From contig DBRU01000116.1 of the NCBI GenBank assembly GCA_002306375.1, positions 1-13,754 of the forward strand: a DNA stretch of 13,754 nucleotides. The letters are read 5' to 3'. The notes beneath the pieces are model-generated. The model was not told the origin of the DNA and searched no databases. It saw only the letters and a list, made by a program, of their open reading frames with translations. Positions 1 through 6,755 of the stretch are shown here, piece after piece. Position numbers and translations under genes: made by a program. This DNA comes from Faecalibacterium sp. UBA1360. Its GTDB lineage: Bacteria; Bacillota; Clostridia; Oscillospirales; Ruminococcaceae. Numbering within the stretch: position 1 is the first letter of the stretch; each line of letters starts with the position of its first letter.

Positions 1-1
1 A

Positions 2-133
2 GATGTTGCCAAGAAGGTCATCGACGTGTATGGCCCCAAGTATGCCGACCGCAACGGCGGCTACACCCGCATCATCCGCACCGGCCTGCGCCGCGGCGAC
101 GCCGCCGAGATGGCGATCCTGGAGCTGGTCTGA
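2..133 (+). CDS. rplQ: 50S ribosomal protein L17, C-terminal end (partial)
   Basis: The 43 visible residues end in RNGGYTRIIRTGLRRGDAAE followed by MAILELV and a TGA stop. The GGYTRI and R-G-D-A-(A/P)-M-A-(I/L)-(L/I)-E-L series is the conserved C-terminus of bacterial L17, a protein of the large ribosomal subunit near the exit tunnel. The gene's start lies to the left of the window. L17 is normally the last gene of the alpha operon (rpsM-rpsK-rpsD-rpoA-rplQ), which fits the strong terminator just downstream. The identification is secure for so short a fragment because the motif spacing is very characteristic. Confidence 0.95.
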   Translation, partial: DVAKKVIDVYGPKYADRNGGYTRIIRTGLRRGDAAEMAILELV

Positions 134-167
134 ACCTGACCGGCCCCTTGTAAGGCAAACTGTGCAA

Positions 168-205
168 ACGGACCCCCGTCCCAAAAGACGGGGGTCCGTT
201 TTTGC
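168..205 (+). terminator. Rho-independent terminator after rplQ
   Basis: A perfect 13-bp stem (168-180 with 187-199) closes a six-base loop CCAAAA, and a T-run follows (about 199-203, then another T-run at 209-213). It lies 34 bases after the rplQ stop and probably ends the ribosomal protein operon. Confidence 0.93.
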
Positions 206-307
206 GTCTTTTTGTATCCCGGCGCCTGCTTCCTTCCCGGCGTCTTCCGACCGAACGGAGAAGGGAAGGATAGGGGAAAGCTATTAACGATAAACATTAA
301 AAAATTA

Positions 308-336
308 TTGACAAATGCGAAACTGCCTGATAAGAT
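308..336 (+). promoter_or_regulatory. Sigma-A promoter of the DUF2975/HTH unit
   Basis: A perfect -35 TTGACA (308-313) is followed after 17 bases by the -10 TAAGAT (331-336). An A/T-rich stretch at about 281-307 could act as an UP element. The predicted transcript starts near 343, leaving only about 12 bases before the ATG at 355, so the leader is nearly all ribosome site. Confidence 0.85.
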
Positions 337-354
337 GAAGGTGAGGTGAGAACG

Positions 355-984
355 ATGAAAGCCATCTCCAGCCTGTTGAACGAATCCTTTGCCCGCGCCG
401 CGTCCCGCTTCATGTGCTATGCCTGCCGCCTTGTGCTGCTGTTTGCGGCGTTTTGCCTGGTGCTGGCCTGCATGGGCCGGGTCAGCTTTACGCTGTTCAC
501 CAGCCAGAACACCTACCAGAACGCCATTTATGCCGAGGAGGATCACACTCCGGCGTCCCGCCGCCTGACCGTAAACACCGGGGATGACTTCTACGTCCAC
601 GCCGACGCCGACGATCGCATCGACCCGGCTATTCAGGCCGGCCTGGTCCTGATCTACGCGGCCCAGGTCCTTCCGCTGATGGCGGCCTACTGGTTTTTGA
701 GCCGGGTGTTTGCCAATGTGGGCAGGGGCAGCATTTTTACCGACCAGAACGCCCGGTACCTGTTGTATTACGGTCTGCTGCGCTTCTTCTCGGCGTTGTG
801 CGTGCCCTTCCTCAAACTGTTGATCGCGCAGCTGGCCACGCTGGCGGCCCAGGGCGGTACGCTGACCCTGAGCACCGGGTCCGATATGATCAACGACATG
901 GTCGGCAGCGTGGCGTTCCTCGTGGCCGCCTACATCATCCATTACGGCATCCATTTGCAGGACGAGGTGGACCATACGCTATGA
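355..984 (+). CDS. DUF2975 family membrane protein
   Basis: This 209-residue integral membrane protein has four likely transmembrane segments, at about 23-45, 93-118, 136-162 and 182-200, and a polar loop rich in D and H between the first two (about 50-92). The segment G-S-I-F-T-D-Q-N-A-R-Y-L-L-Y-Y-G (125-140) matches the G-x-x-F...N...L signature of DUF2975 proteins such as Bacillus YoaS. The family function is unknown. ATG 355 was chosen because AGGTGAG (344-350) sits just upstream; a GTG at 346 would overlap that site. The stop overlaps the next start (ATGA), so the two are translationally coupled. This membrane protein plus small HTH regulator pair is recurrent in Firmicutes, and I infer that the two proteins act together, perhaps in sensing an envelope signal. 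Confidence 0.8.
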   Translation: MKAISSLLNESFARAASRFMCYACRLVLLFAAFCLVLACMGRVSFTLFTSQNTYQNAIYAEEDHTPASRRLTVNTGDDFYVHADADDRIDPAIQAGLVLIYAAQVLPLMAAYWFLSRVFANVGRGSIFTDQNARYLLYYGLLRFFSALCVPFLKLLIAQLATLAAQGGTLTLSTGSDMINDMVGSVAFLVAAYIIHYGIHLQDEVDHTL

Positions 985-1208
985 TCGTCATTCGTCTGGA
1001 CCGGGTGCTGGCGGACCGGAAAATGCGCCTCAATGACCTGGCGGCCCTGGTGGGCATCTCCAACGTGAATCTGTCCTACTTAAAGACCGGCAAGGTGCGG
1101 GCCATTCGCTTTACCACCCTCAACGCCATCTGCAAGGCGCTGAAATGCCAGCCCGGGGATATCCTGGAATACACCGAAGAAGAATCGGAAGAAGGATCGG
1201 AGGAATAA
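981..1208 (+). CDS. Small Cro/C1-type (XRE) helix-turn-helix regulator, YozG-like
   Basis: This 75-residue protein is almost entirely one DNA-binding domain. Residues 16-38 (RLNDLAALVGISNVNLSYLK then TGK) form the two helices of a Cro/C1-type HTH of the HTH_26 kind, followed by TTLNAICKALKCQPGDILEY (45-64), the usual third part. The acidic tail 65-75 is E/S-rich. It begins in the ATGA overlap with the DUF2975 gene, the arrangement seen for YoaS/YozG-like pairs. It probably binds DNA as a dimer and may control its own promoter at 308-336; that is inference, as I see no clear operator there. Confidence 0.88.
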   Translation: MIVIRLDRVLADRKMRLNDLAALVGISNVNLSYLKTGKVRAIRFTTLNAICKALKCQPGDILEYTEEESEEGSEE

Positions 1209-1219
1209 GCCTCTGCCAC

Positions 1220-1276
1220 AAACGGCCGCGGGCGCCCCCCCCTTTTTGGGGCCGCCCGCGGCCGTTTGCGTTTTTT
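1220..1276. terminator. Bidirectional terminator between the HTH gene and the M23 gene
   Basis: A perfect 14-bp GC-rich stem pairs 1221-1234 with 1253-1266. An inner run of C (1235-1242) can pair further with GGGG (1248-1251) around TTTTT. The + strand continues GCGTTTTTT (T-run 1271-1276), a good terminator for the HTH unit. On the minus strand only three T's follow the stem, so it is a weaker stop for the convergent peptidase gene. Confidence 0.88.
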
Positions 1277-1282
1277 GCACCG

Positions 1283-2878
1283 TTATCGATTCCAGGTAGG
1301 CGCGTCGGGAAAGACCACCCGGGCCGAGAACCGACCCTGCGGCCCGTACATTTCAAAGTGCAGGTGGGCGCCCGTGGAATACCCCGTAGAGCCCACATAC
1401 CCGATCAGCTGCCCCTGTTCCACGTACTCGCCCTCGCTGACCACATACTGGTTCAGGTGGGCGTACCGGGTGCTGTACCCGCCCTCGTGCTCAATGACTA
1501 CCGAATTGCCATAGCTGTTCCAGTCGCCCTGGGTCACGATGCCGTTCCAGGTGTATGTAGTGGTCACGGTCCCGGCGGCTGCCGCCAGCACCGGGGTACC
1601 CAGGGGGGCCGCGATGTCCGCACCGTTGTGACCGCCGCCCATCCACCGGCTAATGCTGCGGTATTCGGGTACCGGCCACACAAAATCAAAGCCGTTGTAG
1701 CTGCCGTACATCCAGTCCTTGAACTGGGTGCCTGTCAGACGGATCTCGGTCACCGGGGCCAGCAGGGTCTCCACCCCCACGGTCTGTACCTCGACCTCCA
1801 CCCCGTCCACCATGCTCACGTCCTGGGTGATGCGGCGTATGCCGGTCTGGCCTTCCTGCGCCGTGACGATCTCGCCGTAGGTGTATTCCGACGATTGCCG
1901 GGTCTCTACGGTGTAGGGGATGTCCTCCAGCACGGTGCGACGCTCCACGGTTCGCACGGTCAGGGCCTCGGGCTCGGCCTGCAAAGCCCCCAGCACCTCC
2001 CCGTAAGACTGTACCGAATCGGCAAAATACAACCCGTCGGTCAGCAGCAGATCGTGCAAGAATTCGGCCCGGGTGTCGGGGTCCTCGGGGTCGCGGTAGG
2101 GGGCCAGCACACTTTGCAGATAGCTGCGCAGATGATCGCCCTCGGCGCAGACCCAGCGCAGTTCCCCGTCCAGGTAAACAGCGGTGGCCTCCTGCCATTC
2201 GCCGCCGGTGGACAGCAGCAGGGCGTTGACCAGTTCGGTCTCGGTCATGGTGTCGTCGGGCCGGGCGGCCAGGGTATAGGTGGGCCAGATCTCCCAACTG
2301 TCGCCGATGTCGGCCAGGCCGGCCTCGGACAGGGTGGCCTGGGCATTGGCAATGCGCTGCGCCACCGTGGTGCGGGCGTCCTCAAACACCTGCTCGCTGG
2401 TCACATAGCCCAGGGTCTCGCCGTTCAGTTCCACCCGCAGTGCGTACGGCCGCGTCAGCCCGGCACGCACGGTCAGCCAAAAAACGGCCGCAGCCGCCAC
2501 GGCCCCCAGCGCGCCGGCTGCCAGGGCCAGCCGCTGTCCCGGTGAGGCGGCGCCTTCCTCGGGGCGCAGACCCTCCAGCGTGGCCAGGGCCGGGCGCAGC
2601 AGCGCGGCGCAGAAGTCCAGCAACCCCCGCGCCAGCAGCCAGGCCAGGGTGCGCACAGACCGTCCGGCCTGTATCAGGATATACTCTATGGCGAAGCCGA
2701 TCACATATAAAAATTGCCCGGCCGCATGCCAGTGGGGCAGGGCCTGCAGCCTTCGGAGCAGATTGCTGCGGGTCTTGTCACGGCGCTTTTGCCGCCGCCA
2801 GGCGTGTACGGTGCGGCGGCAGCGCCATTCGTCCAGCGCCCGCATGGGCGCGGAGCGGAAATAAGAGGGTTGTTTCAT
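1283..2878 (-). CDS. Membrane-anchored M23 (LytM/lysostaphin-like) peptidase with G5 domain
   Basis: A predicted zinc endopeptidase of 531 residues acting on peptidoglycan cross-links outside the membrane. Order: a very basic, Arg-rich N-terminus (1-50), hydrophobic stretches at about 52-72 and 76-97, a clear transmembrane segment at about 116-136, an extracytoplasmic region (140-300), a G5 domain (about 303-382) and a C-terminal M23 domain (about 400-531). Zinc ligands are visible as H417 and D421 (HNGAD) and H507 in HLHFE (505-509), with H474 in YAHL as the second catalytic histidine, so the enzyme looks active. The ATG at 2878 is the first possible start, as no upstream in-frame start precedes a stop, but no good ribosome site is visible. 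It is transcribed divergently from the prs-like gene. Related M23-G5 proteins take part in growth, division or sporulation; which applies here cannot be told. Confidence 0.9.
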   Translation of the reverse strand: MKQPSYFRSAPMRALDEWRCRRTVHAWRRQKRRDKTRSNLLRRLQALPHWHAAGQFLYVIGFAIEYILIQAGRSVRTLAWLLARGLLDFCAALLRPALATLEGLRPEEGAASPGQRLALAAGALGAVAAAAVFWLTVRAGLTRPYALRVELNGETLGYVTSEQVFEDARTTVAQRIANAQATLSEAGLADIGDSWEIWPTYTLAARPDDTMTETELVNALLLSTGGEWQEATAVYLDGELRWVCAEGDHLRSYLQSVLAPYRDPEDPDTRAEFLHDLLLTDGLYFADSVQSYGEVLGALQAEPEALTVRTVERRTVLEDIPYTVETRQSSEYTYGEIVTAQEGQTGIRRITQDVSMVDGVEVEVQTVGVETLLAPVTEIRLTGTQFKDWMYGSYNGFDFVWPVPEYRSISRWMGGGHNGADIAAPLGTPVLAAAAGTVTTTYTWNGIVTQGDWNSYGNSVVIEHEGGYSTRYAHLNQYVVSEGEYVEQGQLIGYVGSTGYSTGAHLHFEMYGPQGRFSARVVFPDAPTWNR

Positions 2879-2949
2879 GGGTGCAGCGTCTCGTTTTTGT
2901 GGATTCGCGGTCCAATGGGAGGTTTATTGCAATAGACCGCCTTTCGGAA

Positions 2950-2978
2950 AGTCTACCACAATAGACCCACCCTGTCAA
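2950..2978 (-). promoter_or_regulatory. Promoter of the M23 peptidase gene with operator-like repeats
   Basis: On the minus strand a perfect -35 TTGACA (2978-2973) is followed after 17 bases by TAGACT (2955-2950), a fair -10. The spacer and -10 are overlaid by a dyad, GTCTA-N6-TAGAC (2951-2966), and the half GTCTATTG recurs just downstream (2937-2930) near the expected transcription start. Promoter plus repeats suggests repressor control; the regulator is unknown. Confidence 0.7.
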
Positions 2979-3107
2979 CCCGCCGTCCGCAGCCCGACAA
3001 ACGTACCGCCTGTGGGGGAAGGGGGTGCGACTTTGGTCGTATTTTGTAAAAAGCGCCAGAATTTATCACCCTGCCAAGGGCGGGGGGTGTGCAAGGTGCG
3101 GAAAATG

Positions 3108-3150
3108 CGGCAAAGAGCAAAAAAAGACCCTTTGCCGGGTGCTTTTGCCG
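3108..3150 (+). promoter_or_regulatory. Alternative hairpins upstream of prs-like gene
   Basis: CGGCAAAG (3108-3115) pairs perfectly with CTTTGCCG (3130-3137). The same left arm, read as CGGCAAAG(A)GC, can pair with GCTTTTGCCG (3141-3150) with one bulge. A run of seven A's lies in the loop. The two right arms are near copies and mutually exclusive. Whether the region is transcribed in the + direction is unclear, since the best candidate start is downstream near 3172; it could equally be a DNA site. Confidence 0.3.
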
Positions 3151-3233
3151 TTCCCATGTGATAAAATAAGCGTGTGACATGATGCGCGCCCCGGTGCGCA
3201 AACTATGTATAAACAGCAGTGAAGGAGCAACGT

Positions 3234-4397
3234 ATGGCTGATATGAATCTTGGCCCCCGTGACTTTTTTGCAAAAGAGGATGCGATCGCCGACCTGGGCC
3301 TGCTGGCCTGCCCCGGCGCCGAAGAACTGGCTCGCCTGGTGGACGGCCACCTGGTGCGTTGGGCTCGGGAAGTGGGCATGGATGTGGACACCTTCATCAT
3401 TCCCTCTGACTGCCCCCGGTTCCAGTCCGGCGACGCCAAGGGCCTGGTCAAAGCGTCCACCCGCGGCGACGACATTTATATTTTTGTGGACCCGGGCAAC
3501 TACAGCGTCACCTATAAGCTCTTCGGGTACGAAAACCATCTGTCCCCCGACGATCATTTCCAGAACCTGCTGCGCCTGATCCAGGCCGTGTCCGGCCGGG
3601 CCCACCGCATCAGCGTCATCATGCCCAGCCTGTACGGCGGGCGTCAGCATCGCCGCGTCAGCCGCGAAAGCCTGGACTGCGCCTTTGCCTTGCAGCAGCT
3701 GCGCTCCATCGGCGTCAAGAACATCATCACCTTCGACGCTCATGACCCCCGGGTGCAGAACGCTGTGCCCACCATGAGCTTTGACAACGTCATGCCCACC
3801 TACCAGGTGCTCAAGTGCCTGCTGCACCATGTGCCCGACGTTCGCTTTGACAAGGAGCACTTCATGGTCGTGTCTCCCGACGAAGGCGCCATGAACCGCA
3901 ACATGTACTATTCCAGCGTGCTGGGCTGCAACCTGGGCATGTTCTACAAGCGCCGGGACTATTCCAAGATCGTCAACGGCCGCAACCCCATCGTCGCCCA
4001 CGAATACCTGGGCGAAAGCGTGGAGGGCAAGGACGTCTTTATCGCCGACGACATCATCGCCTCCGGCGAGAGCATGCTGGACATCGCCTACGGCCTGAAG
4101 ATGCGCGGCGCGCGCAAGATCTTCACCTACGCCACCTTCCCGCTGTTCACCGCCGGCCTGGACAAGTTCGACAAAGCCTACGAGGACGGCATCGTGGCTG
4201 CCGTGCTGGGCACCAACCTGACCTACCGCCGCCCCGACCTGCTGGAGCGGGAATGGTACCACGACGTGGACGTGTCCAAGTACACGGCCTACTTCATCGC
4301 GGCCATCAACCACGACAAGAGCGTCTCCAGCATCATCGACCCCATGGTCAAGATCCGGGCCCTGCTGGACCGCCACGGCATCCCCATGGGCTGCTGA
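3234..4397 (+). CDS. prs: Ribose-phosphate pyrophosphokinase, long divergent form
   Basis: A cytoplasmic enzyme expected to make PRPP from ribose 5-phosphate and ATP, feeding nucleotide, NAD, His and Trp synthesis. At 387 residues it is about 70 longer than the usual 310-320. Visible family features are GGRQHRRVSRES (135-146), the FDAHDPRVQNAV segment (167-178) with the conserved histidine H170, the basic pair in YKRRD (238-242), and the PRPP-binding loop ADDIIASGES (271-280). That loop differs from the classic DDxxDTGGT: an alanine (A276) replaces the usual aspartate and Glu279 replaces a glycine. ATG 3234 was chosen because AAGGAG (3222-3227) lies six bases upstream; the GTG at 3219 precedes that site. 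It stands alone, divergent from the peptidase gene and upstream of murD. A second, canonical prs may exist elsewhere in the genome. Confidence 0.82.
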   Translation: MADMNLGPRDFFAKEDAIADLGLLACPGAEELARLVDGHLVRWAREVGMDVDTFIIPSDCPRFQSGDAKGLVKASTRGDDIYIFVDPGNYSVTYKLFGYENHLSPDDHFQNLLRLIQAVSGRAHRISVIMPSLYGGRQHRRVSRESLDCAFALQQLRSIGVKNIITFDAHDPRVQNAVPTMSFDNVMPTYQVLKCLLHHVPDVRFDKEHFMVVSPDEGAMNRNMYYSSVLGCNLGMFYKRRDYSKIVNGRNPIVAHEYLGESVEGKDVFIADDIIASGESMLDIAYGLKMRGARKIFTYATFPLFTAGLDKFDKAYEDGIVAAVLGTNLTYRRPDLLEREWYHDVDVSKYTAYFIAAINHDKSVSSIIDPMVKIRALLDRHGIPMGC

Positions 4398-4411
4398 CAA
4401 CCTGACTTTGA

Positions 4412-4448
4412 TTTTTTGCCTGTGCCGCAAAGCGGCACAGGCAAAAAA
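4412..4448. repeat. Perfect 17-bp palindrome between prs and murD
   Basis: The left arm 4412-4428 (TTTTTT then GCCTGTGCCGC) pairs without mismatch with 4432-4448 around an AAA loop. It lies 15 bases after the prs stop and ends two bases before the murD -35. A normal intrinsic terminator has A's before and T's after the stem; here T's come first and A's last on both strands, so neither direction has a U-tail. It may still stabilise or end the prs mRNA, but it is not a standard terminator. Confidence 0.75.
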
Positions 4449-4449
4449 T

Positions 4450-4478
4450 TTGCATTGCGCCGGGTCCGGGGCTATAAT
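4450..4478 (+). promoter_or_regulatory. Promoter of the murD operon
   Basis: A consensus -10 TATAAT (4473-4478) lies 17 bases after TTGCAT (4450-4455), a partial -35. Transcription should start near 4485, giving a leader of about 52 bases ahead of murD. The -35 abuts the palindrome at 4412-4448. Confidence 0.82.
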
Positions 4479-4536
4479 ATTAGGATACAGACACAAGGTG
4501 CGGGGCCATGTCCCCGCCGGCAAAGGAGATATCCGT

Positions 4537-5934
4537 ATGCAGCCAATCGAACGTCTGCGCGCGCTGGTCACGGGCAAAAAAGTTGCCTTCATCGGCGCGG
4601 GCGTCAGCCATAAACAGTGCATCGAACAGTTCGTCGCCCTGGGCGCGCAGGTGACCCTGTGCGACCAGAAGCCCGACCTTGCCGCCTTCGGCGACTATGC
4701 CCGCACGCTGCGCCGCCTGAATGTGGCGCTGAGCCTGGGCGAGCATTACACCGACGGCTTTGCCGGGCAGGACATCATCCTGCGCACCCCCGGCTACGAG
4801 TACTACAAGCCCGAGCTGCAAGCCGCCCTCAAGGCCGGCGCCATGGTCACCAGCGAGGTGGAGCTCTTCTTTGAGCTGTGCCCCTGCGACATCGTGGCCG
4901 TGACCGGCTCCGACGGCAAGACCACCACCACCACCCTCATCGCCAAAATGCTGGAAGCCGCCGGCCGCAAGGTGCTGCTGGGCGGCAACATCGGCGCGGC
5001 GCTGCTGCCCCGCCTGGGCGATGTGGAAGCGGGGGACATCGCGGTGGTGGAGCTGTCCAGCTTCCAGCTCATCAGCATGCGCCACAGCCCCCGGGTGGCC
5101 GTGGTGACCAACGTCACCCCCAACCACCTGGACCACCACAAGGATATGCAGGAATACATCGACGCCAAGCGCAACATCCTGCTGTGGCAGACCCCGCCCT
5201 GCCGCGCCGTTCTCGGGTACGAGAACGACGTCAGCCGTTCCATGTCCGCCGACTGCAAGGGCGAGCAGGTCTGGTTCACCCGCCTGCGGGAGACCGACAA
5301 GGGCGCCTTCCTGCGGGCGGAGGACGATACCCTCTGCTACGCCGAAAACGGCGTGGTGACCCCCATCGTGGCCCGGGCCGACGTCAAGCTGCGGGGCCTG
5401 CACAATGTGGAAAACCTGCTGGCCGCCATGGCCGCCGTCTGGGGCCTGGTGCCCGTGGAGGTCATGCGCCGGGTGGCGTCCACCTTCACCGGGGTCGAGC
5501 ATCGCATCGAGCCCGTCCGCCTGCTGGACGGCGTGCAGTATTACAACGACTCCATCGCCACCAGCCCCACCCGCACCATCGCGGGGCTGCGCAGCTTTGA
5601 ACAAAAGCTCATCCTCATCGCCGGCGGCTACGACAAAAAGATTAGCTACGCCCCCCTGGCCCCCGAACTCATCGCCCACGTCAAGGTGCTGATCCTCATG
5701 GGCGCTACCGGCCCTGTCATCGAGCGGGAAGTCCGCGCCTGCCCCGGCTTTGCCGAAAGCGGTCTTGCGATCCTGCACGCCCGGGATATGCAGGACGCCG
5801 TGGACCAGGCCCGGGCCGCCGCCAAACCCGGGGACATCGTCAGCCTGTCGCCGGCTTCCGCCTCCTTTGACTGTTACCCCAACTTTGAAGCCCGCGGGCA
5901 GGAGTATAAGCGCATCGTCAACGCGCTGGCCTGA
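4537..5934 (+). CDS. murD: UDP-N-acetylmuramoyl-L-alanine--D-glutamate ligase
   Basis: This 465-residue cytoplasmic Mur ligase adds D-glutamate to UDP-MurNAc-L-Ala, the second amino-acid step of peptidoglycan precursor synthesis. Order: N-terminal Rossmann-like UDP-binding domain (VAFIGAG at 16-22), central ATPase domain with P-loop VTGSDGKTTTTT (122-133), NIGAAL (151-156), ELSSFQL (172-178), NHLDHH (196-201) and K211 in DAKRNIL, the position of the carbamylated lysine. The C-terminal glutamate-binding domain begins near VEHRIE and includes YYNDSIATSPTRT. Length fits the family. ATG 4537 has AAAGGAGA upstream (about eight bases from the core); earlier in-frame starts lie at or before the promoter. 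First gene of a four-gene + strand block; the next start follows after 29 bases. Key residues are intact. Confidence 0.96.
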   Translation: MQPIERLRALVTGKKVAFIGAGVSHKQCIEQFVALGAQVTLCDQKPDLAAFGDYARTLRRLNVALSLGEHYTDGFAGQDIILRTPGYEYYKPELQAALKAGAMVTSEVELFFELCPCDIVAVTGSDGKTTTTTLIAKMLEAAGRKVLLGGNIGAALLPRLGDVEAGDIAVVELSSFQLISMRHSPRVAVVTNVTPNHLDHHKDMQEYIDAKRNILLWQTPPCRAVLGYENDVSRSMSADCKGEQVWFTRLRETDKGAFLRAEDDTLCYAENGVVTPIVARADVKLRGLHNVENLLAAMAAVWGLVPVEVMRRVASTFTGVEHRIEPVRLLDGVQYYNDSIATSPTRTIAGLRSFEQKLILIAGGYDKKISYAPLAPELIAHVKVLILMGATGPVIEREVRACPGFAESGLAILHARDMQDAVDQARAAAKPGDIVSLSPASASFDCYPNFEARGQEYKRIVNALA

Positions 5935-5963
5935 CCCCGCCATCCCGGAAAGGAAACAGACCC

Positions 5964-6755
5964 ATGATCCAGGCCGTGAACGACGCCGCCGGACGCCGGG
6001 CGGTGGCCCAGGCCATCGCCGGTGCGCCCTATTTCCGGGCGCTGCTGGGCCGGGACCTGGCCCTTTGGACCGGCAACCCCGGCGCGCCCACCCGGCTGTT
6101 CACCCTGCCCGGCGGGGCGCTGGCCGTCAGCGGCCGTTCGGCCCAGCTGTGCCTGGCCCCGAACGCCGCTCCCGACTGGCAGGAGCTGGCCCTTTTTCTG
6201 CGCTTTGCCGGGGTGGAGCGCCTGACCGCCAACCGCCGCCCGCCTCAAAGTTGGCCTTTGCGCCGGGACCTGTACCTGTATGCCCTGGCCCCCGGCGGCC
6301 GCCTGCCGCTGCCGCCCCTGCCAGAAGGCTTGCACATCGACCGCGCGCCGTCCATGCAGGCGATCAGCGCCGAACTGTTCCCCGGCGAACCCGACCGGCA
6401 GGAGACCTTTTATTCCGAATCCTGCACGGCCATCAACCACGGCTATGCCCGGGTGCTGGCCGTGAACAACGGGGCAGGGGAGATGGTCTGCACCGTGGGG
6501 GCCTATGCCGTCTGCGGCGGCGAGGCCTACATGGCAGCGGGGGAGACCCGGGCCGACCTGCGGGGCAGGGGCATCGGCGGGCACCTGATCGTCGCCCTGG
6601 CCAACGAGCTGGCCGCCGAAGGCCATTCCGTGACTTTTTTGTGTGAGGACAAGCGCCGGCATTTTTACGACCGGCTGGGCTTTATCCACACCCTGACCTA
6701 CGGGCAGTATCTTCTGCCGGACCAAGACCAAAACGAAGGAACCGAAAACGGATGA
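5964..6755 (+). CDS. GNAT family N-acetyltransferase
   Basis: A 263-residue protein with a C-terminal GNAT fold. The acetyl-CoA-binding motif A is visible as R-A-D-L-R-G-R-G-I-G-G-H (196-207), and LCEDKRRHFYDRLGF (226-240) is the usual C-terminal motif with the conserved Tyr and Gly-Phe. The N-terminal half (1-120), rich in Ala, Pro and Leu, resembles no acceptor-specific domain I know, though double-domain GNATs of this layout are common in Clostridia. The substrate cannot be told. The start has GGAAAGGAA upstream with about nine bases spacing. Its TGA overlaps the next ATG (ATGA), so it is coupled to the PLP enzyme, which hints at a linked substrate, but that is inference. Confidence 0.85.
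   Translation: MIQAVNDAAGRRAVAQAIAGAPYFRALLGRDLALWTGNPGAPTRLFTLPGGALAVSGRSAQLCLAPNAAPDWQELALFLRFAGVERLTANRRPPQSWPLRRDLYLYALAPGGRLPLPPLPEGLHIDRAPSMQAISAELFPGEPDRQETFYSESCTAINHGYARVLAVNNGAGEMVCTVGAYAVCGGEAYMAAGETRADLRGRGIGGHLIVALANELAAEGHSVTFLCEDKRRHFYDRLGFIHTLTYGQYLLPDQDQNEGTENG

Larger units (their letters stand above)
2879..3233. other. Divergent intergenic region between M23 and prs-like genes
   Basis: These 355 bases hold no convincing gene on either strand. The left part carries the peptidase promoter and GTCTATTG repeats (2930-2978). The middle (about 2985-3100) shows nothing I can assign. The right part, ahead of prs, holds competing hairpins (3108-3150), an extended -10-like element TG-N-GATAAA (3157-3165) without an obvious -35, and a small hairpin TGCGC...GCGCA (3183-3200) just before the ribosome site. 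Confidence 0.5.

Noticed and set aside
231..270. Hairpin TCCTTCCC...GGGAAGGA upstream of the DUF2975 promoter
   Set aside because: The 8-bp arms are perfect but lie before the promoter and after the rplQ terminator, with no U-tract; no function can be argued.
1145..2545. Long + strand open frame opposite the M23 peptidase (466 codons)
   Set aside because: It overlaps the HTH end, the terminator and the whole peptidase gene, and has no recognisable domain.
3219..3233. GTG start for prs at 3219 giving five more residues
   Set aside because: It lies before the AAGGAG ribosome site, which is correctly spaced for ATG 3234.
3066..4622. Long minus-strand open frame opposite prs (518 codons)
   Set aside because: It crosses the prs promoter region and the murD start and reads as a shadow with repeated H/V/G-rich residues.
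4480..5943. Long open frame on the minus strand opposite murD (487 codons)
   Set aside because: It is a mirror of a certain gene in GC-rich DNA; its translation is dominated by G, H, D, V and Q with no family motif.
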